Shown piece after piece: positions 60,501 to 62,311 of a stretch of 64,000 nucleotides of DNA. The stretch spans positions 76,254,680 to 76,318,679 of the forward strand of contig OX578152.1 in NCBI GenBank assembly GCA_951213105.1. Reading direction: 5' to 3'. The DNA comes from Amaurobius ferox. Lineage: Eukaryota > Arthropoda > Arachnida > Araneae > Amaurobiidae. Numbering within the stretch: the stretch's first letter is position 1; each line of letters begins with the position of its first letter. A program made the position numbers and the translations under genes. Under the pieces are notes generated by a model. That model saw nothing but the letters and a program-made list of their open reading frames with translations. It was not told the origin of the DNA and did not search any database.

Positions 60501-62311
60501 TGCAATTTCCTTGTTAACAAAACTATAAAATGGGCATTCTTTTTTAGCATTAATTTGAAACAGTTTTTGATAGCAAAAACCAAGCACACATCCACAACAG
60601 AAGGTCTTTATTTTACTTCCTATAAGACGTACAAAAAATTTTTTTAAAAAGGGCAGAGCGCTTTCGAGCAAAAGTATTCTCTTCATCAGTGGCTACATGG
60701 AAATAAAATTTGAATCGTTCATATAGACCAGATATAGCGACAAAATTTGCATAAATACAATTTACAAAAGAATCTACGTTTAGGCAAGGATAAACTGAAA
60801 ACTATAAAACAATTTTTTTAGAGTTTCAAAAATTCCAACAACAAAAGAACAGCATAGTAAATTACAATTTAATTACAGAAATCGAAAAAAAGGGGGGGGG
60901 CAACCAAGCATAATCCCAAAGAAGAAGACGTCAAAGATAACTTTGCAGAGACTTGAATTGCATGGAGTCGAGAATGAGTCGCCAAGCATAACTCAAATTC
61001 ATAACAGGGCCAAAATTACAGCCAGTTTTTGATATTCAGAACTTTTGTGAAGTGTATAGTTATCATATTTAGTGACCTCTAACCATTTCATCCATGTGAA
61101 ACATGGGTGGAAATGGCTAGTATAATATATCTTCCATACGAGCAATATTGAATTTTGTAGTTAAAAATATAATTTTTAATCTTTAATTATTTCCTTATGC
61201 TATTTTTGTCTTTCAAGTTAACTAATATATAACATGATTTCTACTATTGTTCAATGTCAGTATAGATGTGCTTCTGGCTCCTGGTACCCGCTCCCTGAAT
61301 ATACCAAAGGAATAACTTAGATTGCCTGTTTCAAATTGTCATTTAATGTTTTTTTAATTTTACTATTAAAGTATTTTGGTAGTGGGAAAAAAATTAGAAT
61401 TGCATACAACATATTTAAGTATAAAAATAGGTGATATTATAAGAGAGCATTTTTCAAAATGTGTTCCGTGGAACCCTTGGGACTCCAATACATATGATAG
61501 TTTCCTGTAAATTTTCTTTAAAATTGATAAACAAGTAAAATCTGAATGCATAATTTAGACTACAAAGGACTTTTTCTCATTTTCCCACCATCAAATTAAA
61601 TTTCAAAAGGGGTTCCATGACCAAAGAAATTTGAAAAACACTACTATAATGTTTTTTTTTTTTTACTGAACCATAAAAAATTTTCTGAACCAGTAAAAAG
61701 ACCCTCCTGGAAGCGTTTTATCATATAAAAAATTAATAAAAGAACCCACTGCATGTATTTACCCCCCTTCAACACCAAATACTGAATCCTTTGCTGCCCA
61801 TGGCCAGATCATCTTTTTTTATTATTATTTTTCTGTTATTTAAATAACAAATAGAATCGTTAAACTATTTATAACAATTTAGACCAAGCATAGTAAATTG
61901 TGAACCAAAAAAAAAAATTATATTTAGGGAAATGCTCATAAAATTGGATGTTCTACTTTTTAACAATACTATTGCTTTTGATGTGATGTACAGCAGAGAG
62001 GCCCCTAAATAAAAAATAAGTGAACGTCAAGAAGCTATATGGGTCAAACTAACACTTACATGTATGTAATGAAAAATTTCTTGAATATATATTATGGGGA
62101 AAATATCAACAAAAAATGTTGCCTATTCTAGTATGCTCTTCATGTTTATGATGAACTGATGGAGAAAGGTCAGAAGTATGGAATCCAGCATGCAGGATTT
62201 TATGCTCCTCGGGCCTTGCGAGTGGAGAAATTCTTTGCCTTCTGGGGCCAAGATTTGGACACTACAACTACTCCGTTTGAATGTGGACGTGTGTATCGTG
62301 TTAATTTTGAA
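6475..62311 (+). CDS. PDPR: PDPR gene, partial (15 internal exons, both ends outside window)
   Basis: Fifteen exons, listed separately below, encode about 672 residues collinear with mitochondrial pyruvate dehydrogenase phosphatase regulatory subunit, which in vertebrates has about 880 residues. In mammals this FAD-family protein lowers the activity of the catalytic phosphatase that reactivates the pyruvate dehydrogenase complex in the mitochondrial matrix. The first half is the DAO-type oxidoreductase domain; the part from about 45 kb onward is the GCV_T-like (aminomethyltransferase fold) domain. All introns are GT-AG and phases agree at every junction: 1,2,0,1,0,1,1,0,1,1,0,2,0,0. No exon contains a stop. 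The N-terminal targeting and GxGxxG region and the last C-terminal segment are not present. Identity rests on long matches to my recollection of vertebrate PDPR, which is a better fit than the sister families DMGDH and SARDH. An arthropod PDPR-like paralogue is possible. Confidence 0.9.
7053..7243. repeat. Nested palindrome enclosing a hammerhead-like motif
   Basis: Arms at 7053-7080 and 7216-7243 are imperfect inverted copies (TATGAAAATTGGATGACTAC against GTAGTCATTTAATTTTCATA). The centre at 7131-7163 is itself a hairpin with 15-nt perfect arms (TTGAAAGATTAAATG / CATTTAATCTTTCAA) and a 3-nt loop. The left outer arm contains the ribozyme-like motif annotated separately. This looks like two retroelement termini joined head to head, or a small foldback element. 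Confidence 0.65.
7065..7112 (-). ncRNA. Hammerhead-ribozyme-like motif (Penelope-associated type)
   Basis: On the minus strand the order is ATGAT, core CTGATGA, a variable segment for stem II, core GAAA, then CAGTTGT, A and GTCAT. Stem I pairs AUGAU with GUCAU (five pairs, one GU). Stem III can form ACA/UGU with a GU loop, or pair between two molecules because ACAGUUGU is self-complementary with GU pairs. The predicted cleavage position (H17) is the A before GUCAU. Stem II is weak here. The core fits the hammerhead consensus; activity is inferred only. Confidence 0.6.
7277..7395 (+). mobile_element. 5'-truncated SINE copy with 10-bp target-site duplication
   Basis: ACAACTTAAA flanks it at 7267-7276 and 7396-7405. 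The body (GGTCCCTGTGGATGCCTCCC onward) matches the second half of the SINE at 47728-47980 and ends GGACGGTCTGAGTCTC plus a short CAA-rich tail. Confidence 0.75.
8780..9510 (-). mobile_element. Retroelement 3' fragment, copy 1 (Penelope-like or related)
   Basis: This segment is a direct, diverged copy of about 10080-10795. Aligned landmarks include the ribozyme-like block at 8808-8850 versus 10080-10125, and the RT-coding block 9366-9510 versus 10636-10795 (shared GGAATTAAATGG-type and TTTTATTAATGTTAAA phrases). The open frame on the minus strand at 9211-8774 is not conserved as protein in the second copy and is probably chance. A long TA microsatellite follows each copy. Confidence 0.6.
8808..8850 (-). 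ncRNA. Degenerate hammerhead-like motif, copy 1
   Basis: The minus strand reads TTGATGA, AGAGCTTTATC, GAAA, TGAACAATTCA, then T. Stem III (UGAA, CAA loop, UUCA) closed by A15.1-U16.1 is well formed, but the first core base is T where the consensus CTGATGA has C. The sister copy at 10.1 kb has CCGATGA, so the ancestor was probably CTGATGA. Probably decayed. Confidence 0.4.
9598..9661. repeat. TA microsatellite (one of several)
   Basis: An almost pure run of alternating T and A over about 60 bp. Other long runs lie at 8513-8554, 9520-9549, 9799-9844, 11153-11172, 46997-47022 and 47044-47105. They repeatedly adjoin mobile-element ends. Confidence 0.9.
10080..10125 (-). ncRNA. Degenerate hammerhead-like motif, copy 2
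   Basis: The minus strand reads CCGATGA, AGACTTTTGC, GAAG, TGAACAATTCA, G. It is the homologue of 8808-8850. The stem III hairpin is kept, but the core has U4 to C and the A15.1/U16.1 pair is lost (G and G). Likely inactive. Confidence 0.35.
10085..11060 (-). pseudogene. Reverse transcriptase remnant, copy 2 (Penelope-like or related)
   Basis: On the minus strand from about 11060: GVPQGGCSSSMLANVYLYHY, a stop, then RYVDDLICL (the YVDD catalytic motif of RT), then IPNEATISNNINFLDLNLF and VTNLYNKKDYLNFNINK, ending VLNQLFRIYRLSDKK (10873-10619). A frameshift follows, then a stretch resembling NLKITSNLYKYPSYLVNAIV. FLDL followed by an LYxK segment and a QLxRI segment is typical of the C-terminal side of Penelope-like RTs, but VPQGG is not the canonical Penelope motif, so the exact clade is unsure. 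It is a fragment with at least one stop and one frameshift. Confidence 0.65.
11172..11749. mobile_element. 578-bp inverted-repeat element with about 85-bp ends
   Basis: The left end TACTACAAAAGAAATAGAAA is mirrored on the right by a TTGTAGTA end at 11749, and pairing continues through ATTGAAGAATGACAATGTAT, the GCC plus poly-G / poly-C plus GGC stretch, and CCCACTTCCCGG. The inner 390 bp is non-coding. The left end adjoins a TA run and the right end is followed by TACA. The right arm holds a run of 21 C (11674-11694) where the left arm has 7 G. Confidence 0.75.
13815..13896 (+). CDS. PDPR: PDPR exon b
   Basis: Acceptor TTATAG, donor GTAAGT, 82 nt. The first two bases complete a glycine codon. 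It encodes WKGCGSLSLARSSDRMTYFR and HIAASAV, matching the PDPR segment GYTRTGSIFLAQTQDRL. It ends in phase 2. Confidence 0.92.
13897..19235 (+). other. PDPR intron b (5.3 kb)
   Basis: AT-rich, with short T runs and no supported gene. A small 62-bp insertion with duplicated flanks lies at 17451-17512. The open frame at 14973-15170 overlaps a repeat-like text with no recognisable domain. Confidence 0.7.
17451..17512. mobile_element. 62-bp insertion flanked by a 10-bp direct repeat
   Basis: AAGGCATGTA occurs at 17441-17450 and 17513-17522. The ends of the insert are imperfect inverted repeats (GAAAGCCCAGACCACAC against AGGCCCCGGCCACAC read from the right). This could be a tiny non-autonomous DNA element, perhaps hAT-like; the family is not identified. 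Confidence 0.5.
19236..19317 (+). CDS. PDPR: PDPR exon c
   Basis: Acceptor GTGCAG, donor GTATGT, 82 nt, ending in phase 0. With the two bases carried from exon b it encodes VAQNVECHLLSPEDAQEKCP and IISTDMLK. This is the FAD-oxidoreductase stretch that in vertebrate PDPR reads IISPKKVAELHHLLN. Confidence 0.9.
19710..21965 (-). mobile_element. Mariner/Tc1-superfamily transposon, 2256 bp, both ends present
   Basis: The left end CAGGGTGTCCCAAAAACATT and the right end AATGTTTTTGGGACCCCCTG are inverted repeats. They continue into matching sub-terminal text: 'ttattcc(a)taaatatt...cttaaatatatataataaattacaaagttgc' on the left and its inverse on the right. The flanks are TA microsatellite, fitting TA target preference. 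It encodes a dead transposase on the minus strand. A shorter deletion derivative of the same family is at 38365-38967. Confidence 0.9.
20120..21260 (-). pseudogene. Mariner-type transposase with DUF4817-like N-terminus, multiple stops
   Basis: Minus strand. The N-terminal helix-turn-helix region reads QYSNEELFEMLMLYSLYNRN and, further on, EYQRTFPNSWNLSGRFISGL, the pattern of the arthropod DUF4817 domain. Then VLRILRRNKWHPFNIH, IIWTEECCFKQNGCINPY, HFWFDTNPFMVHD, SVNVWCSIFRNRLLGPIL and, after stops, a stretch like the mariner WIGxxGP..SPDLTPxDFxLWG region. At least five in-frame stops and a probable frameshift are present. It cannot make an active enzyme. Confidence 0.85.
22505..22586 (+). CDS. 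PDPR: PDPR exon d
   Basis: Acceptor TTAAAG, donor GTACAA, 82 nt, phase 0 to phase 1. It encodes GALWIPGDGVGDPLNATLTL and AEEAARL, corresponding to the PDPR segment GAMHVPEDAVVSSADVALAL. An open frame continues past the donor to 22678, but the protein match stops at the splice site. Confidence 0.92.
22587..24791 (+). other. PDPR intron d (2.2 kb)
   Basis: AT-rich. Small open frames at 23353-23577 and 23830-24033 show no domain. Nothing else recognised. Confidence 0.7.
24792..24916 (+). CDS. PDPR: PDPR exon e
   Basis: Acceptor ATTTAG, donor GTGAGT, 125 nt, ending in phase 0. It encodes VKIVEYCSVVKVIADEKHKV, QGVETNKGLITCDYFVN and AAGH. GVET(N/D)KG followed by YFVN.AG is the conserved DAO-fold segment that returns to the FAD site. 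Confidence 0.93.
25464..25735 (+). repeat. Two GC-rich units about 190 bp apart
   Basis: Both units read as 'agggccccc-acaaaggggg...tcagttgg...actggggcccggcg...ggcccgt'. They start near 25462 and 25654. A related inverted phrase (GGGGGCCCTGGCTGTCTATA) lies at about 30955. They stand out against roughly 70 percent AT surroundings. Family unknown. Confidence 0.6.
28371..29265 (+). repeat. Dispersed repeat, copy 1 (about 0.9 kb)
   Basis: It matches 29638-30536 over its length, starting AATCTGATGTGG and ending ACTTTCCTTATACATTATGT followed by ATATAAGGAAAGTA, a terminal hairpin. Internal landmarks shared: AATATCTCGAGAACGGTTCATG, the CATTCGTTCG stretch followed by CTCCACAGACTCACTG, and CATGAAACGTGCTCTCCCGT-like text. 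It contains a CA run at 29118-29133. No coding. Confidence 0.8.
29266..29413 (+). repeat. Four tandem 37-bp units plus a partial fifth
   Basis: The unit starts ATAACTAAAATACTTAAAAT and recurs at 29266, 29303, 29340, 29377 and (partial) 29414. The units are almost identical, with one G/A difference in the first, so the array is young. It begins directly at the end of the 28371-29265 repeat. Confidence 0.95.
29638..30536 (+). repeat. Dispersed repeat, copy 2
   Basis: Direct copy of 28371-29265 with roughly 15 percent differences by eye. The terminal hairpin ACTTTCCTTATACATTATAC / GTATATAAGGAAAGTA is kept. The family was not identified. Confidence 0.8.
31870..32345 (+). repeat. Degenerate direct repeats, four units
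   Basis: The phrase GTTAGGTTCTGTCCTGTGAA and variants recur at about 31872, 32020, 32125 and 32262, each followed by 'tataagtatggaaag...ttttgccttctagg'-like text. Spacing is irregular (about 105-150 bp). Probably an old tandem array. Confidence 0.6.
33253..33367 (+). CDS. PDPR: PDPR exon f
   Basis: Acceptor ATTGCAG, donor GTAACT, 115 nt, phase 0 to phase 1. It encodes WANHIGRMSYPRVKVPLYPC, EHHYLLTRPVKNIDPLMP. The segment VPLYPCEHHYLLTRP matches vertebrate IPLHACEHFYLLTRP. Confidence 0.95.
33368..35327 (+). other. PDPR intron f (2.0 kb)
   Basis: At 33695-34080 there is repeat-like text with the recurring phrase 'tacttgaaa' (CCTTGAAGTACTTGAAAATT and similar), ending GTGTACTCACCCTGTATATA. This is probably an unidentified mobile element. 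No gene. Confidence 0.6.
35328..35480 (+). CDS. PDPR: PDPR exon g
   Basis: Acceptor ACACAG, donor GTGAGT, 153 nt, phase 1 to phase 1. It encodes VRDYDGYFYIREKDGCYLAG, GFEPVSKPLDLKEMESPTAF and KPLHEDWDQF. IREKDGCYLAGGFE corresponds to IRNWQGGILSGGFE, the substrate-domain strand with the conserved GGFE. Confidence 0.95.
35481..38173 (+). other. PDPR intron g (2.7 kb)
   Basis: It contains two direct units of about 118 bp at 37445-37670 sharing ATAACAAAGCTGGATAT and AAAATCCATTAATATTT, then a CATA/GACA microsatellite (37694-37742). No gene. Confidence 0.65.
38174..38298 (+). CDS. PDPR: PDPR exon h
   Basis: Acceptor AATTAG, donor GTGGAG, 125 nt, phase 1 to phase 0. It encodes HTLLEQMLFRIPSLGKVEVD, NLCNGPESFSPDCKLVLGEA and PE. 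CNGPESFSPDCKLVLGEAPE matches CPETFTPDMRCIMGESPA. The donor is weak; it was chosen because joining to the next exon gives GEAPE-VRNYF, matching GESPA-VQGYF. Confidence 0.9.
38365..38967 (+). mobile_element. 603-bp deletion derivative of the 19710-21965 mariner element
   Basis: Ends CAGGGTGTCCCAAAAACATT and AATGT-type text with TTTTTGGGACACTG, flanked by TA runs. It is in inverse orientation to the 2256-bp copy: its left part matches that copy's right part down to GATAAGAGGCAGATATTATT, its right part matches from ACAAAGCTTGTTCAAAATGT, and the transposase between is missing. The join lies near 38755-38765. Confidence 0.85.
39282..40814 (+). mobile_element. Probable solo LTR or LTR-like insertion
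   Basis: A 25-bp direct repeat (CATTTTCTGTATTCACTGCA plus TACTG) lies at 39257-39281 and 40815-40839. The insert, read with overlapping border bases, starts TGTTGGGTTGC and ends TTAAACATAACA, an inverted TGTT...AACA pair typical of LTRs. It contains a TATA box TATAAATA at 39870, an initiator-like TTCAGTTT about 22 bp further on, and AATAAA at 40701. Base composition at 39.6-40.3 kb is richer in CG than its surroundings. A 25-bp duplication is too long for an integrase, so either the border was copied otherwise or this is not an LTR. Confidence 0.5.
41955..42147 (+). CDS. PDPR: PDPR exon i
   Basis: Acceptor CACTAG, donor GTATGC, 193 nt, phase 0 to phase 1. It encodes VRNYFVATGMKATGMEAAGG, VGKITADWIVNGEPRMNLWD, VDIRRFLGLHNNRLFLRDRM and VEVP. 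GMKATGMEAAGGVGK is the C-terminal FAD-binding loop of the DAO fold (GMNSAGLSFGGGAGK in vertebrates). LWDVDIRRF and FLRDRMVEV continue the match. Confidence 0.96.
42501..43080 (+). mobile_element. Miniature LTR retrotransposon (TRIM-like), 580 bp
   Basis: Direct repeats 42501-42665 (TGTTGGCCGGCTC...GGTCCCACA) and 42919-43080 (TGTGATAACCAAC...GGTTCCACA) are about 160 bp each and clearly homologous: both hold GAAGCATAA, CTGAATTAAACTT, ATATCTTTTGGTCTAA and CACATAGTAT. Each begins TG and ends CA. Only about 250 bp lie between, ending in a purine tract AGGAGAGGGAGTAT directly before the second repeat, as expected for a polypurine tract. AAATTA flanks both sides (42495-42500, 43081-43086). No protein is encoded, so it must have moved with borrowed enzymes; copia relationship is a guess. 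Confidence 0.8.
44290..44510 (+). mobile_element. tRNA-derived SINE, second family
   Basis: GTGGGTTCAAGTCCCACC at about 44338-44355 is a perfect T-arm with B-box sequence (GGTTCAAGTCC). An A-box-like stretch (TAGCGATCGTTTAGCCGCCG) precedes it. The body after it (GCATGGATGTTGTGCCGTTG ... CCTGGCCATTAGGG) is not tRNA, and no acceptor stem closes the structure, so it is a SINE and not a tRNA gene. Exact ends were not determined. Confidence 0.65.
45165..45320 (+). CDS. PDPR: PDPR exon j
   Basis: Acceptor TTAAAG, donor GTAATA, 156 nt, phase 1 to phase 1. It encodes LHYKVKYPHFEFNTGRNIRM, SPIYPRLKAAGAVFSQSMGY and ERPCYFRTDLA. The start of the linker to the GCV_T-like half: GRNIRMSPIYPRLKAAGA matches GRQLRTSPLYDRLDAQGA, and GYERPCYF matches GFERPKYF. 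Confidence 0.95.
46980..47105. repeat. Perfect TA-cored hairpin next to a second TA run
   Basis: TATAGTTTTCGGGTTATATA ... TATATAACCCAAAAACTATA (46981-47038) pairs almost completely across a TA core. A TA run of about 60 bp follows at 47044-47105. It could extrude as a cruciform. Confidence 0.8.
47728..47980 (+). mobile_element. Full-length tRNA-derived SINE (253 bp) with 12-bp duplication
   Basis: AAGATCGACATT (47716-47727) and AAGATCAACATT (47981-47992) flank it with one mismatch. The head has an A-box-like TGACCGCTCAGCGTGTGGG and B-box-like GAGTTCGATTC. The body includes CTTCCGAGAGGTTGGTGGGA and GGTCCCTGTGGATGCCTCCC, and it ends GGTCAGACGGTCTGGACCG. Truncated relatives are at 7277-7395, 1554-1611 and 55227-55256. 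Confidence 0.8.
48078..48689. mobile_element. piggyBac-type MITE, 612 bp
   Basis: TTAA flanks both ends (48074-48077, 48690-48693). Perfect 13-bp terminal inverted repeats CCCCTTGCCTGTG / CACAGGCAAGGGG. CCC-starting ends with TTAA duplication define the piggyBac superfamily. Two GCCCGAA repeats lie near the right end (about 48612 and 48655). The interior is AT-rich and non-coding. Confidence 0.88.
49077..49175 (+). other. Exon-like 99-nt segment of unknown origin
   Basis: A T-rich tract with ATGCAG precedes it and GTAAGA follows. One frame is open and reads NFKDGQNMVADTCQNVVNVV then SDVSQTGADMVAN, with a loose repeated pattern. It lies between PDPR exons j and k, but in their phase (1) it would read EF then a stop, so it is not an in-frame PDPR cassette. 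It may be a chance, an old minisatellite, or a poison exon. Confidence 0.3.
49672..49850 (+). repeat. Tandem repeat, units of about 30 bp
   Basis: Units of the type ACACACATACAGATACCTTC plus TTTTATTG, changing to ACACACAAACAGCTATCTTA plus TTTTATTATC. About five to six copies. Confidence 0.85.
50052..50197 (+). CDS. PDPR: PDPR exon k
   Basis: Acceptor TTTCAG, donor GTTAGT, 146 nt, phase 1 to phase 0. It encodes TDAVDNEHVSQPTFFKPPWF, DYLESEYMACRRKVALLDYS and SFTKLEVW. This opens the GCV_T-like domain: FKPPWFDYLESE and DYSSFTKLEV match YKPDWFDIVESE and DMSSFTKFEI. Confidence 0.95.
50805..51872 (-). mobile_element. piggyBac element, internally deleted, 1068 bp, both ends present
   Basis: TTAA flanks both ends (50801-50804, 51873-51876). 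The ends CCCTTTCGGGGCGG and CGTTCGTCGCGAAAGGG form an imperfect inverted repeat starting CCCTTTCG. Near the right end GGGCGTGCCGTTCGTC occurs twice (51804-51819 and 51848-51863), a sub-terminal repeat. A CCC/CA-rich stretch lies at 51440-51475. It carries part of a transposase gene. Confidence 0.88.
50983..51410 (-). pseudogene. piggyBac transposase fragment with in-frame stops
   Basis: Minus strand. WKGRLGFR, a TAA stop, then YIPSKRSRYGIKIYKSSESE, a TGA stop, then GHKWNFRVYTGKDTG, GGYGERVVKTFLSELLGKGY and TLYLDKFFTSPVLAKYLLSK. These match the piggyBac catalytic region (the KGR..FKQYMP.KR.R.GIK segment and the DxFYTS segment, here DKFFTS). The N-terminal third and the C-terminal part are missing. 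The two stops are each one base from a plausible sense codon. Inactive. Confidence 0.88.
52363..52511 (+). CDS. PDPR: PDPR exon l
   Basis: Acceptor CATCTAG, donor GTGCAT, 149 nt, phase 0 to phase 2. It encodes SPGREALDILQYLCSNNVDI, PKNAMVHTGMQNKYGGYEND and CSVARMDFN. ALDILQYLCSNNVDIP and VHTGMQN..GGYENDCSVAR match the folate-binding fold segment of PDPR and DMGDH relatives. Confidence 0.96.
52512..54159 (+). other. PDPR intron l (1.6 kb)
   Basis: Holds the transposase remnant at about 52658-53580. Nothing else recognised. Confidence 0.7.
52985..53275 (+). pseudogene. pogo/Tigger-like transposase C-terminal remnant
   Basis: Read as FIDDAWYDVYRQTEKNCWKH, SGFLGKVQQSAISDP, then an acidic tail ending NNMSDESESEKTDSDPILI and a stop. 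An AW..V...T..NCW.H.GF pattern is typical of the region after the DDE domain in Tigger/jerky-type transposases. Upstream, CAGTCATGTCCACTTATAGT at about 52660 and the phrases TATAGTGA and TTATTGTGAA near 53470-53540 may be its degraded ends. The catalytic domain is missing. Family call is tentative. Confidence 0.5.
54160..54367 (+). CDS. PDPR: PDPR exon m
   Basis: Acceptor ATACAG, donor GTAAGT, 208 nt, phase 2 to phase 0. It encodes FMIISPTIQQTRCQAWLKQH, LPPDSPVLVTDITSLYTAIC, VMGPLAQSVMSDLTDSSVSY and KEFLFFTYK. FMIISPT.QQ and WLK.H.P.DS match vertebrate PDPR closely. The next open frame past the donor is intronic. Confidence 0.95.
55227..55256 (-). mobile_element. 30-bp SINE tail with 14-bp target-site duplication
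   Basis: TCAGCAACCTTTGT occurs at 55213-55226 and 55256-55269 (one base shared with the insert border). The insert reverse-complements to GGATGAGTCAGACGGTCTGG plus GTCTTCA, the same tail as the 58-bp insert at 1554-1611 (GGATGAGTCGGACGGTCTGG plus GTCTTC). Confidence 0.75.
56052..56600 (-). pseudogene. Tc1-like transposase remnant (C-terminal half) with one end
   Basis: Minus strand from 56600: NEMLPSELRIFGEKFIFQLD then NDPKHSVNICKKYLDKL, then LWPPQSPDLNPIELLW. DNDPKH and SPDLNPIE carry the second and third catalytic acidic residues of the IS630/Tc1 DDE family. After that the frame shifts more than once (remains such as SHKKKGGHTDETKI at about 56250-56220). The right terminus on this strand is about 56052 (TACACTACCACCCATAAGTA). 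The 5' half is missing. Confidence 0.85.
56928..57822. mobile_element. 895-bp mariner-type foldback element with about 230-bp inverted arms
   Basis: Ends CAGGGTGTCCCAAAAAGATT and AATCTTTTTGGGACACCCTG, flanked by TATA. The arms 56928-57155 and about 57585-57822 are inverted copies (shared ACCTGTTGGAGATAAGTGGG, CTTAGACAAATTGGGTCAAT and others). The right arm has an extra short duplication of ATCTCCAACAGGTAA. The outer 20 bp resemble the ends of the 19710-21965 element but the sub-terminal parts differ. A run of 29 G lies at 57556-57584. The open frame in the centre (57191-57520) shows no domain. Confidence 0.85.
57950..58039 (+). CDS. PDPR: PDPR exon n
   Basis: Acceptor ATATAG, donor GTATAA, 90 nt, phase 0 to 0. 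It encodes ELNIGLANNIKTFHQTHTGE and LGYVLYIPNE. THTGELGYVLYIP matches THTGEPGFMLYIP, the conserved GCV_T core segment. Confidence 0.95.
58461..58660. other. Assembly gap of exactly 200 N
   Basis: Run of N. The 16 bases GTTTATTTATGTAACT occur both directly before (58445-58460) and directly after (58661-58676) the gap, suggesting that the contig ends overlap and the true gap may be zero or negative. Confidence 0.98.
58667..59290 (-). pseudogene. Penelope-like element: RT C-terminus plus GIY-YIG endonuclease remnant
   Basis: Minus strand from about 59110: LGQDAGYSYEFVHNIFAKIC, then a stop, then INDRLPFKSSYPYHPKIFRP, the connector, then SGVYVASLLSSDNVYKFYIG and a stretch ending EHARDIKNGKQMTALAQ. 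GVY, YIGST and EH are the GIY-YIG nuclease landmarks; the usual cysteine pair between GVY and YIG is not seen (LLSSDN). The catalytic arginine of the R..EH stretch also appears replaced (GISLSEH). The RT core is missing. This is the domain order of Penelope-like retroelements with a C-terminal nuclease. Confidence 0.75.
59113..59284 (+). repeat. 64-bp tandem repeat, 2.7 copies
   Basis: CAATTTCACTTTTTAAAGAA starts units at 59113, 59177 and 59241 with almost no differences. It amplifies a piece of the Penelope-like coding remnant, so it arose after insertion. Confidence 0.92.
59449..59488 (-). ncRNA. Hammerhead-ribozyme-like motif, intact core
   Basis: The minus strand reads CCA, CTGATGA, A, GGGCAT-AGTA-ATGCCC, GAAA, GTGCT, A, TGG. 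Stem II is six perfect pairs with a 4-nt loop. Stem I is CCA/UGG. The A15.1 to U16.1 segment AGUGCU is too short for a stable hairpin but is self-complementary with GU pairs. One extra A follows the CTGATGA core. Predicted cleavage is after the A before UGG. Confidence 0.65.
59738..60052. repeat. Inverted retroelement termini, arms about 90 bp
   Basis: Left arm 59738-59833 (AGATAAAATCAAGGACAAAG ... ATATTAAAACTG) and right arm 59961-60052 (CAGTTTTTAATATCTGTTTT ... TTGTCCTTGATTTTATCAT) pair with few mismatches. Both carry AAAGGTCTTTTATTTAACAC or its inverse. A third relative in the left arm's orientation lies at 60595-60650. They look like repeated ends of the Penelope-like element in opposite orientations. 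Confidence 0.75.
59921..59960 (+). ncRNA. Hammerhead-ribozyme-like motif, intact core
   Basis: The plus strand reads CCA, CTGATGA, AGGGCGTATATACGTCT, GAAA, GCGCT, C, TGA. Stem II pairs AGG with UCU and CGU with ACG across one bulged G. The A15.1 to U16.1 segment AGCGCU is a perfect palindrome, suited to pairing between two molecules. H17 is C. Stem I is only two pairs (CA/UG). Confidence 0.6.
60653..60692 (-). ncRNA. Hammerhead-ribozyme-like motif, intact core
   Basis: The minus strand reads CCA, CTGATGA, A, GAG-AATACTTTTG-CTC, GAAA, GCGCT, C, TGCC. Stem II has three pairs with a large loop. AGCGCU is again palindromic and H17 is C. Stem I CA/UG is short. Confidence 0.55.
62132..62311 (+). 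CDS. PDPR: PDPR exon o (last in window)
   Basis: Acceptor ATTCTAG, donor GTAAGT, 180 nt, phase 0 to 0. It encodes YALHVYDELMEKGQKYGIQH, AGFYAPRALRVEKFFAFWGQ and DLDTTTTPFECGRVYRVNFE. YALHVY, GQKYGI, AG.YA.R.LR.EKFFAFWGQD and TTP.ECGR are nearly identical to vertebrate PDPR. The C-terminal barrel segment must be encoded beyond 64000. Confidence 0.97.

Larger units (their letters stand above)
58040..62131 (+). other. PDPR intron n (4.1 kb)
   Basis: It contains the assembly gap, a Penelope-like nuclease remnant, three hammerhead-like motifs and inverted retroelement termini (58.7-61.0 kb). 61050-62131 is AT-rich with nothing recognised. Confidence 0.7.
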
